Part shown: positions 1 to 6,461 of the stretch, piece after piece | How positions within the stretch are numbered: the first letter of the stretch is position 1 | Layout: every line of letters starts with the position of its first letter | NCBI GenBank assembly: GCA_946479895.1 | Contig: CAMLHT010000075.1 | Span: forward strand, 1 to 15,132 | Reading direction: 5' to 3' | Length of the DNA stretch: 15,132 nucleotides | Source: an uncultured Gemmatimonadota bacterium | Lineage (GTDB): Bacteria; Gemmatimonadota; Gemmatimonadetes; Gemmatimonadales; Gemmatimonadaceae | The notes under the pieces: model-generated | What the model was told of the DNA's origin: nothing | Databases searched by the model: none | The model's input: only the letters and a program-made list of their open reading frames with translations | Translations under genes and position numbers: made by a program

Positions 1-1021
1 AGACGATGAGGAAGTAGCCGGCGTAGCCCGTCTTGGTGATGACGCCGAGCTCGTAATTCAGCCGCTCCTGCACGTGCGCCGGGAGCGGGTCCCCGTAGCG
101 CTCCCTTGCGCCCGCCGTGGCGAGCGTCGTCAGCAGCTCGTTCTCGCTCGCGATGCCCTCGGGCAGCGGGAACGCGGGGACGTGGTACGTCTTCTTGAAC
201 TCGACGTTGACCTCGTCGGCGATCTTCAGCGTGTTCTCGAGGACGTCGGCGCGGTCGCCGAAGAACTGCCGGATCTCCGGCGCGCTCTTGAAGTACAGGC
301 CGCGGTCGTAGTGCATGCGGCTCTGGTCGCTGCGATCCTTGCCGAGGCCGATGCAGAGGAGGACGTCGTGCGCGTCGTGGTCTTCGGCGCGGAGGAAATG
401 CGCGTCGTTGGTGGCCACGACGGGAAGGCTCAGCTCCTTCGCGAGGGAGAAGACCTTCGAATTGAGGATCGTCTGGCCGTCGGAGGTGTGCGACTGGACC
501 TCGAGGTAGTACCGGTCGCGGAAGACCTCGGCATACCAGGCCGCCGCTTCGCGCGCCGCGTCGTCGCGATTCTCCATCAGGTGCTGCGCCACTTCGCCGG
601 CGAGGCAGGCCGAGGAGACGATGAGGCCTTCGTTGTACTGGGCGAGCAGCTCGCGGTCGACGCGCGGCTTGGTGTAGAAGCCCTCGGTGTAGGCGAGCGA
701 CGAAAGCTTGATCAGGTTCCTGTATCCCACCGCGTCGCGCGCGAGGAGGACGAGGTGGTAGTACGGCTTGGCGCCCGGGGACGGGCGGCCGCGGTCCCGC
801 CGCGAGGCCGGGGCGACGTAGGCCTCCATGCCGATGATCGGCTTCACCCCGGCCTTCCGGGCCTTCTCCTGGAACTCCCAGGCCGCGTGCAGATTCCCGT
901 GATCGGTGATCGCCAGCGCCGGCTGTTCGAACTCCTGCGCCCTCCGAATCAGGTCGTCGATGCGGTTCGCGCCGTCGAGGAGCGAGTACTCGGAGTGGCA
1001 GTGGAGATGAACGAAGGACAT
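1..1021 (-). CDS. dnaE: DNA polymerase III subunit alpha (DnaE), N-terminal part, cut by window edge
   Basis: Catalytic alpha subunit of the replicative DNA polymerase, acting in the cytoplasmic holoenzyme. The 340 readable codons begin MSFVHLHCHSEYSLLDGA, the classic start of bacterial DnaE. They cover the PHP domain and the start of the polymerase core. The HxHxH-like cluster is at residues 5-9, ITDHGN at 38-43, the GFYTKPRVD segment at about 114-122 and NDAHFL at 205-210. The intact PHP histidines suggest a domain that could still bind metal, as in many non-proteobacterial DnaE proteins; this is inference from family knowledge. The family is usually about 1,150-1,200 residues, so roughly 70% lies beyond the left edge. 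The start is fixed by homology to the conserved N-terminus. No Shine-Dalgarno precedes it, and a -10-like box lies only 7 nt upstream. It is divergent from the aminopeptidase gene, with 77 bp between the two starts. Confidence 0.97.
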   Translation of the reverse strand, partial: MSFVHLHCHSEYSLLDGANRIDDLIRRAQEFEQPALAITDHGNLHAAWEFQEKARKAGVKPIIGMEAYVAPASRRDRGRPSPGAKPYYHLVLLARDAVGYRNLIKLSSLAYTEGFYTKPRVDRELLAQYNEGLIVSSACLAGEVAQHLMENRDDAAREAAAWYAEVFRDRYYLEVQSHTSDGQTILNSKVFSLAKELSLPVVATNDAHFLRAEDHDAHDVLLCIGLGKDRSDQSRMHYDRGLYFKSAPEIRQFFGDRADVLENTLKIADEVNVEFKKTYHVPAFPLPEGIASENELLTTLATAGARERYGDPLPAHVQERLNYELGVITKTGYAGYFLIV

Positions 1022-1028
1022 TGTCGTC

Positions 1029-1057
1029 AAGTTAGCGGCCGGCCTATCCTCGGTCAA
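1029..1057 (-). promoter_or_regulatory. Sigma70-like promoter of dnaE, apparently leaderless
   Basis: Read on the minus strand, TTGACC (1052-1057) is followed by exactly 17 bases and then TAACTT (1029-1034). Seven bases after that box comes the dnaE ATG (1021-1019). TTGACC matches the TTGACA consensus at five of six positions; TAACTT matches TATAAT at the key A2 and T6 plus T1. With normal -10 to +1 distance, transcription would begin at or within a base or two of the A of ATG, leaving no room for a ribosome binding site. Hexamers and spacing are seen directly; function is inferred. Confidence 0.6.
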
Positions 1058-1062
1058 AGAAA

Positions 1063-1098
1063 CCGGGCGGTCGCGCCCGGCGAACTAAATTCATTCGC
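1063..1098 (+). promoter_or_regulatory. Short stem-loop and possible -10 box upstream of the aminopeptidase gene
   Basis: A 7-bp perfect stem (1063-1069 CCGGGCG with 1074-1080 CGCCCGG, 4-base loop) lies in the divergent gap. It is followed by TAAATT at 1086-1091, seven bases before the GTG start at 1099. TAAATT resembles a -10 hexamer and there is no Shine-Dalgarno in front of the GTG, so this gene too could be leaderless. I find no good -35 at the right distance, so the call is weak. Confidence 0.25.
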
Positions 1099-2265
1099 GT
1101 GAACGACTTACCACCCACCGACGGATCGCCCTCGGCCGCCGGACCGCCCGTCTCGCGATGGCGTGTCTGGCGGCGCCGATCGGGCATCGCGCTTGGCGCC
1201 ATCGTGGTGGCGGGCCTGCTCTATCTCATCGTCGCGCCGACGGGCCGCTACCTGGTGAGGGCGGCGTGGGAGGAAGCGCTGATCCTGCGGGCGCGGCGGC
1301 CGATTGCCGATCTCGTCCGTGACTCGACCCTGGCTCCGGCGACGGAGCGGAAGCTCCGGATCGTGCTCGCCGCGCGCGGCTTCGCCGAGGACTCCATCGA
1401 GCTGCGGGCCAGGGAGAGCTTCACGACGTTCACGCAGCTCAGGTCGGACACGCTCGTGCTGGTCCTGTCGGGCGCGTATCCCGACCTGCTGAAGGCGAAG
1501 ACGTGGTGGTTCCCGATCGTCGGCCGCGTGCCGTACAAGGGATACTTCGACGTCAGCCAGGCGAAGCGGGCGGCGGAAGCGCTTCGCCGGGACGGTTTCG
1601 ATACGTGGTTGCGCCCGGCGTCGGCGTTCAGCACGCTCGGGTGGTTCAACGACCCGTTAGTGTCGTCCACCCTGCGGGCGGACTCCATCGACCTCGTGAA
1701 CACGGTGATCCACGAGATCACCCACAACACCTATTACGCCGCCGGCGGGGCGACCTTCAACGAGTCGTTCGCGAACTTCGTCGGGGCGAGGGGGTCGGCG
1801 TGGTTCTTCCGGTCGCGCGGGTCGGTCGCCGCGGCGGACGAGGCGGATGCCCGGTGGGAAGACGACAAGCTGATGGCCGTCTTCTGGGCGCGCCTGTACA
1901 GGACGGTGGACTCGGCGTTCAAGGCGCATCCGGACGACCGCGCCGCGCGCATCGCGGTTCGCGACACGATCTACCGGGCGGCGCGCGAGACGCTGGTGCA
2001 CGAGTACGGGCCGCGGCTGCGGGTGATCGGGCCGCGGGCGCTGGAGCGGATGCGGCTCGACAACAGCGCGGTGCTGGCGCATCGGGTCTACCTGACGGAC
2101 GTGGACCTGTTCGACCAGGTGTGGCGCCGCGAGGGGCGGGACCTGCGCGCAACGGTGAAGCGGATCATCGAGCTGGCGCGCGCGGACAAGGACAAGCGGC
2201 CGTTCGACGCACTTCGGCGCTATCTCGGGATTCCCATTCCGCGTGACACCTCCTCCACCAGATGA
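1099..2265 (+). CDS. Membrane-anchored predicted zinc aminopeptidase (COG4324 / Aminopep family)
   Basis: This is a 388-residue predicted zinc metallopeptidase. An N-terminal basic stretch is followed by one hydrophobic segment (about 29-48), suggesting a signal anchor with the catalytic part outside the cytoplasm. The zinc motif HEITH is at 205-209, with NESFANFVG at 221-229 supplying the likely further ligand. Family landmarks are also present: WWFPIVGRVPYKGYFD (about 136-151), STLGWFNDPLV (178-188) and a C-terminal LDNSAVLAHRVYL segment (320-332). These match the proteins annotated as 'predicted aminopeptidase' (COG4324), whose substrate is poorly known; the name rests on similarity only. 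The start is GTG at 1099. It places the membrane helix at a sensible distance from the N-terminus, and no better upstream start follows the dnaE promoter region. It is divergent from dnaE and convergent with the helicase gene, so it is monocistronic. Confidence 0.88.
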   Translation: MNDLPPTDGSPSAAGPPVSRWRVWRRRSGIALGAIVVAGLLYLIVAPTGRYLVRAAWEEALILRARRPIADLVRDSTLAPATERKLRIVLAARGFAEDSIELRARESFTTFTQLRSDTLVLVLSGAYPDLLKAKTWWFPIVGRVPYKGYFDVSQAKRAAEALRRDGFDTWLRPASAFSTLGWFNDPLVSSTLRADSIDLVNTVIHEITHNTYYAAGGATFNESFANFVGARGSAWFFRSRGSVAAADEADARWEDDKLMAVFWARLYRTVDSAFKAHPDDRAARIAVRDTIYRAARETLVHEYGPRLRVIGPRALERMRLDNSAVLAHRVYLTDVDLFDQVWRREGRDLRATVKRIIELARADKDKRPFDALRRYLGIPIPRDTSSTR

Positions 2266-2284
2266 TCCGCGGTGGAAGGTGCCT

Positions 2285-2449
2285 GGATGAGTTTATCCCG
2301 AGCGCAGCGAGGGAAATAGTTCCGAGTGCAACGAGGAACCCAGTAGAACCCTTTCCATCCAGTTCTCAGAACCTGCTGGAGAGAGGTTCACGAGGTTCCT
2401 CACTGCGTTCGGAACTATTTCCCTCGCTGCGCTCGGGATAAACTCATCC
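2285..2449. repeat. Large inverted repeat (56-bp arms, 53-bp loop) built of nested 19-bp units
   Basis: The left arm 2285-2340 and right arm 2394-2449 are reverse complements at 52 of 56 positions, including a perfect outer 41 bp. Each arm contains two diverged copies of one 19-bp unit, roughly tYccgagYgcaRcgaggRa: left copies at about 2296-2314 and 2320-2338, with the mirrored pair in the right arm. The 53-bp loop holds a small hairpin (gttctcagaac, about 2362-2372). The element fills most of the 229-bp gap between two convergent genes, where it could act as a bidirectional terminator or RNA-processing site, although no U-tract follows it. It encodes no transposase. Its core atcccgagcgc recurs at 14973-14983, suggesting a dispersed REP/MITE-like family. 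Confidence 0.9.
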
Positions 2450-2494
2450 GGGCATTTGTGCGCGAGGGCACTTACAGGCACTGCGCACGAATGC

Positions 2495-4573
2495 TCAAGC
2501 CGCGCCGAACCGGCCGCGGAGCAGAGCCCGGAGGTCCACCGGAGAGCCCACCGGCGCCGCGACGACCGGCTTGTCGTCGCCGTCGTCCGTCACCACGATG
2601 CGCTCCATCTTCTCGCGCACGCCCGGATCGATGAAGCGCGAGAGCTGGTCGATCGAGTAGTCCATTCCGCGGCGCGAGGAATACACGTTGAGCGGATAGA
2701 CCACGGCGAGGTGATTCCGCGCCCGCGTCAACGCGACGTACATCAGGCGGCGCTCCTCCTCCAGCTCGTCCTCGTCCTGCATCGCGCGCGTCGACGGGAA
2801 CCAGCCGTCCACCGCCCAGATGAGGATCACCGCCTCCCACTCCTTCCCCTTCGCGCTGTGGGCGGTGCTCAGCACCAGCGCCGCCTCGTCGTCGCTATCC
2901 GAGCCGTCGGCGAGATCCTGCGTGCTCTGCGGCGGCTCGAGGGCCAGCGTGGCGAGGAACGAGTCCCGGCTCGGATACCCCGCGGCGATGTTGCGCAGCT
3001 GGTCGAGGTCAGCGAGGCGCGGCTCGGGCTTGTCGTAGCGCTCCCTGAGGATCCCGTCGTACAGCCGGCGGATGTCCTGGATCTGGCCCGCCACGTCGTC
3101 GTCGGTGCGGCGCCGGTATAGACTGCGCAGAAGGTCCGCCAGGACCTTCTGCGCGTCGCGCGCGCGGGGAGGCGCCGCGAAGTGGGTGAACGCGTCCGGA
3201 TCCCAGCCACGCTCGGCCATCGCGTCCATGATGGCACGCGCGGTCACGTCGCCGATGCCGGGAATGAGCATCAGCACGCGATACCAGCTCACCTCGTCCC
3301 TCGGGTTGTCCACGACGCGCAGGAACGCCAGCACGTCCTTCACGTGGGCCGCCTCGAGGAACTTGAGCCCGCCCCACTTCTCGAACGGGATGTGCCGGTT
3401 GGCCAGCTCCACCTCGAGCTCCGCCGACATGTAGCCGGCCCGGAAGATCACGGCGATGTCGTCGAGCGCGACGCCGTCCTCGCGCAGCTCCATCACCCGG
3501 TCGACGACGAAGCGCGTCTGCTGCTGCTCGTCGCGCGTGGTGACCAGCCACGGGCGCGCGCCGCCCTCCTTCTCGGTGAAGAGGTTCTTGGTGAACCGCT
3601 CCGGCGCCCGCGAGATGAGCGTATTGGTGACGTCGAGGATCGGCTGGGTCGACCGGTAGTTCTGCTCCAGCGTCACCAGCCGCGCGCCGGGGAACTGTTT
3701 CGGGAAGTCGAGGATGTTGCGGTAGTTGGCGCCGCGGAACGAGTAGATGCTCTGCGCGTCGTCGCCGACCACCGTGATGTTGCGGTGCGGCTTCGCCATG
3801 CCGGCGAGGATGCGCGCCTGGAGCACGTTCGTGTCCTGGTATTCATCCACGAGCACATGGTCGTACAGGCCCGAGAGCTGCGCGCCGATCCCCGGCTGCT
3901 CCACCATCAGCGACCAGTACAGCAGCAGGTCGTCGTAGTCCAGCAGGTTGCGCTGCTGCTTCCGCTCCGTGTACTCCGCGAAGACCTTGAGGATGCCGGG
4001 CACGTCGTCCGCGAACTGCGGCATCTCGGTTTCGATGATATGGTCAACTGCGATTTCGCAATTGACATGGCGGGAGTAGACGTAGTGCAGCGTCTCCTTC
4101 TTCGGGAACCGCTTCTCCTGCTTCCCGAGGCCGAGCGTGTTGCGGGCAAGCTGCATCATGTCCTCGGCGTCGCCCTGGTCCATGATGGAGAAGTCCGAGG
4201 GGATGCCGGCACTCGGGCCGAAGCGGCGGAGCAGGCGATGGCCCGTGGAGTGAAAGGTCCCTCCGTGCACGCGGCCCGAGGCGTTGCCGACGAGCCGCTC
4301 GACGCGCGACAGCATCTCCTGCGCGGCCCGGCGCGTGAAGGTCAGCAGCAGGATCCGCTCGGCGGCCACACCGCTCGAGAGGAGATGCGCCACCCGGTGG
4401 ATCAGCGTGCGTGTCTTGCCGGTGCCGGCCCCGGCGATGATCAGGAGCGGCCCCCCGGGATGCGTGGCGGCGGCGAGCTGCGCCCCGTTCAGGTCGTTCG
4501 CGAGCGCGGTGGGGGTCGCATTCTCGATCACCCGGGGACGGGTGGGATAGAGGCGCAGGACGTCATCCGACAT
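2495..4573 (-). CDS. UvrD/PcrA/Rep-family ATP-dependent DNA helicase (SF1A)
   Basis: This is a 692-residue 3'-5' superfamily 1 helicase, probably used in repair or replication restart in the cytoplasm. Motifs in order: Q motif LNGAQ (28-32), Walker A AGAGTGKT (47-54), LLTFTRRAAQEM (76-87), DYDDLL (212-217), Walker B VDEYQD (242-247), GDDAQSIYSFRGA (270-282), QNYRS (304-308), STAHSAKGKEW (569-579) and VALTRAR (613-619). A helix-hairpin-like PGIGDVTARAIM lies at 438-449. At 692 residues it is slightly shorter than UvrD (about 720), and the C-terminal tail after about 650 shows no Tudor-like PcrA tail that I recognise. I therefore leave uvrD, pcrA and rep undecided. The ATG at 4573 is the only sensible start. 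No Shine-Dalgarno is seen; a weak TTGCTT (4602-4607), 17-base gap, CATCCT (4579-4584) lies 5 nt before it. It is divergent from a Ser/Thr kinase. Confidence 0.95.
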   Translation of the reverse strand: MSDDVLRLYPTRPRVIENATPTALANDLNGAQLAAATHPGGPLLIIAGAGTGKTRTLIHRVAHLLSSGVAAERILLLTFTRRAAQEMLSRVERLVGNASGRVHGGTFHSTGHRLLRRFGPSAGIPSDFSIMDQGDAEDMMQLARNTLGLGKQEKRFPKKETLHYVYSRHVNCEIAVDHIIETEMPQFADDVPGILKVFAEYTERKQQRNLLDYDDLLLYWSLMVEQPGIGAQLSGLYDHVLVDEYQDTNVLQARILAGMAKPHRNITVVGDDAQSIYSFRGANYRNILDFPKQFPGARLVTLEQNYRSTQPILDVTNTLISRAPERFTKNLFTEKEGGARPWLVTTRDEQQQTRFVVDRVMELREDGVALDDIAVIFRAGYMSAELEVELANRHIPFEKWGGLKFLEAAHVKDVLAFLRVVDNPRDEVSWYRVLMLIPGIGDVTARAIMDAMAERGWDPDAFTHFAAPPRARDAQKVLADLLRSLYRRRTDDDVAGQIQDIRRLYDGILRERYDKPEPRLADLDQLRNIAAGYPSRDSFLATLALEPPQSTQDLADGSDSDDEAALVLSTAHSAKGKEWEAVILIWAVDGWFPSTRAMQDEDELEEERRLMYVALTRARNHLAVVYPLNVYSSRRGMDYSIDQLSRFIDPGVREKMERIVVTDDGDDKPVVAAPVGSPVDLRALLRGRFGAA

Positions 4574-4688
4574 GAGTCAGGATGGCCCCGAACACGTCCC
4601 GAAGCAAGGGCCGATTTCACGCGACGGCGACGCGGGAGAGATTCCTTCGTTCCGAACCCCCGCCCGTACCTCCGCGTATGACCTCCTG

Positions 4689-6461
4689 ATGTCTACTACG
4701 CCCGATATGCAGCTCCCCCCAGAGTTCCTTGCCCTCCAGGCAGCCCTCGTCGGCCGGTATTCCCTGGTGCGGGAGCTTGGCCGGGGTGGGATGGGCATCG
4801 TCTTCCTCGCCCGGGACGTGGCGCTCGACCGGCCGGTGGCGATCAAGCTGCTGCCGCCCGAGTTCGCGATCTCGGCCCACCACCGCGAGCGATTCCTGAG
4901 GGAGGCACGCACGGCGGCCCGGCTGAGCCATCCGCACATCGTCCCGATCCATGCCGTCGAGGAGCGTGGTGAGCTCGTCTACTTCGTGATGAGCTACGTG
5001 GATGGCGAGACGCTTGCGACGCGGGTGCAGCGCGGCGGCCCCCTCGACCATCGCGAGGCGATGCGCGTCACCCGTGAGGTGGCCTGGGCGCTCGGCCACG
5101 CGCACGCGAACGGCATCGTCCATCGCGACGTGAAGCCCGACAACGTCCTCATCGAGCGGGAAAGCGGCCGCGCCCTGGTGACGGACTTCGGCATCGCGCA
5201 GGCGCTCGACGCTCCGGATTCATCCGGGTCCGGTCGCGTGGCCGGGACGCCCCGCTACATGAGTCCCGAGCAGGCGTCGGGAGAGAAGGTGGATGGCCGC
5301 AGCGACATCTACTCGCTCGGCGCCATGGCGTACTTCATGGTCACCGGCCGATCCCCGTTCGAGGGCGCGAGCGCAGCGGCGCTGCTGGTGAAGCACATCA
5401 GCGAGCCGGTGCCCATCGTCCGCGCGGCGAATCCGCGCCTCCCGCTCGATTTCGCCACCGCCATCGAGCGCTGCCTCGCCAAGGACCCGGCCGACCGTCC
5501 CCAGCGCGCGGAGGACCTCGCGCGCGTCCTCGAGCCGTCGACGGAACGGATTGCGGCGCCCGTCGCCGCCTTCCTCCGTGACATGGAAGTGGCCGGCGGC
5601 GAGATCGGCATGGCCCTCTCGGGCTTCCTCAGCGCCGTGGTGATGGTGGCGCTGGCGACGCGAGAAACCACGAATCCGTCATTCGGCCAGGCCCTGTCGC
5701 TCACGGTTGCCCTCGTGATGTTCTACGGCGCGGCGGCAACGATGGGAGGTCTCGTCATCGTTCGCATGATGCACGTGATCGAGCGCGTGCGCGCCCTGCT
5801 CCGGAGCGGCTACGCGCACACGGCGGTAACCTCCGCCATCCCGATGGTGCAGGGGAGCGCGGCGCCCGTTCGACATTCGGCCCTGGGGAATTCGCTGCGA
5901 GTCCTTGGCACGCTCGGCGCGCTGGCCCTGGCGCGAGCCGGCTCGGGATGGCTGCCGCTGGTCGGTGCGGCGGGAGCGGTGGCGATCCCGACCGTCGCGC
6001 TCCGCCAGCTCTGGATCGAGAAGCGCATCTGGGCGCGAGGACTCGCTGGCCGATTCGGCCGGCTGCTGTTCCGGGTCGCTTCCATCGGCCTCGACACCGG
6101 AGGAGTGAAGCCGGCACTCGGTGAGCCGACCGCGGTGGCCATCGGGTCCGCCGCGGCGGAGGCCTTCGAAGCGCTGTCGGATGCGCAGCAGGCACGATAC
6201 AGGGAATTGCCCGCGGTGATCAGCCGACTCGAGGCGGAGGCCCTGTCGACCCGGGCCGCCGGTGACGATCGCCGGTTCACCGCGGCGGTATCGGCGCTCG
6301 AGTCGCTACGGCTCGACCTGCTGCGGATGCATGCCGGCGCGGCGCCCATCGGTGACCTGACGGCAAGCATCGATGCCGCTGGTCGCATCGGTCGTGACAT
6401 CGATCGCCGGCTCGCGGCTGCCGGAGAGCTGGATCAGGTGCTGCGGGACTCCGCGGGCTGA
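4689..6461 (+). CDS. Transmembrane Ser/Thr protein kinase (Hanks type) with multi-pass C-terminal domain
   Basis: The 590-residue protein starts with a complete Hanks-type kinase domain (about 24-281). It has the glycine loop GRGGMG (31-36), ATP lysine in VAIK (K53), catalytic HRDVKPDN (145-152), DFG (166-168) and activation-segment GTPRYMSPEQ (186-195). A hydrophobic region with three or four probable helices follows (about 308-325, 335-356, 405-439), and then a charged Ala-rich helical tail to 590 with no recognised domain. The catalytic domain should face the cytoplasm. I chose ATG 4689 because the kinase fold starts 23 residues later. The upstream in-frame ATG at 4572 overlaps the divergent helicase start, and its 39 extra residues look non-coding. 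TATGAC at 4677-4682 is six bases before the ATG and could be a -10 box of a leaderless transcript. The 3' end overlaps the histidine kinase gene by 28 bp. Confidence 0.92.
   Translation: MSTTPDMQLPPEFLALQAALVGRYSLVRELGRGGMGIVFLARDVALDRPVAIKLLPPEFAISAHHRERFLREARTAARLSHPHIVPIHAVEERGELVYFVMSYVDGETLATRVQRGGPLDHREAMRVTREVAWALGHAHANGIVHRDVKPDNVLIERESGRALVTDFGIAQALDAPDSSGSGRVAGTPRYMSPEQASGEKVDGRSDIYSLGAMAYFMVTGRSPFEGASAAALLVKHISEPVPIVRAANPRLPLDFATAIERCLAKDPADRPQRAEDLARVLEPSTERIAAPVAAFLRDMEVAGGEIGMALSGFLSAVVMVALATRETTNPSFGQALSLTVALVMFYGAAATMGGLVIVRMMHVIERVRALLRSGYAHTAVTSAIPMVQGSAAPVRHSALGNSLRVLGTLGALALARAGSGWLPLVGAAGAVAIPTVALRQLWIEKRIWARGLAGRFGRLLFRVASIGLDTGGVKPALGEPTAVAIGSAAAEAFEALSDAQQARYRELPAVISRLEAEALSTRAAGDDRRFTAAVSALESLRLDLLRMHAGAAPIGDLTASIDAAGRIGRDIDRRLAAAGELDQVLRDSAG

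Noticed and set aside
74..1102. Long plus-strand open frame opposite dnaE
   Set aside because: Antisense shadow in high-GC DNA; the minus strand encodes an unmistakable DnaE N-terminus and the plus frame gives a repetitive Val/Arg/Glu-rich peptide.
2285..2449. Inverted repeat as ends of an insertion sequence
   Set aside because: Only a 53-bp loop separates the arms, no transposase gene is present and no flanking target duplication is evident.
2293..2481. 62-codon minus-strand open frame in the inverted repeat
   Set aside because: It lies wholly within the palindromic element and its edges and has no ribosome binding site or recognisable protein features.
3182..4681. 499-codon plus-strand open frame opposite the helicase
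   Set aside because: All helicase motifs are on the minus strand; the plus translation is low-complexity Arg/Val/Leu with no domain.
4572..4688. ATG at 4572 as start of the first Ser/Thr kinase
   Set aside because: It would overlap the divergent helicase start codon, occupy its promoter region and add 39 residues without family support; ATG 4689 gives the usual short lead-in to the kinase domain.
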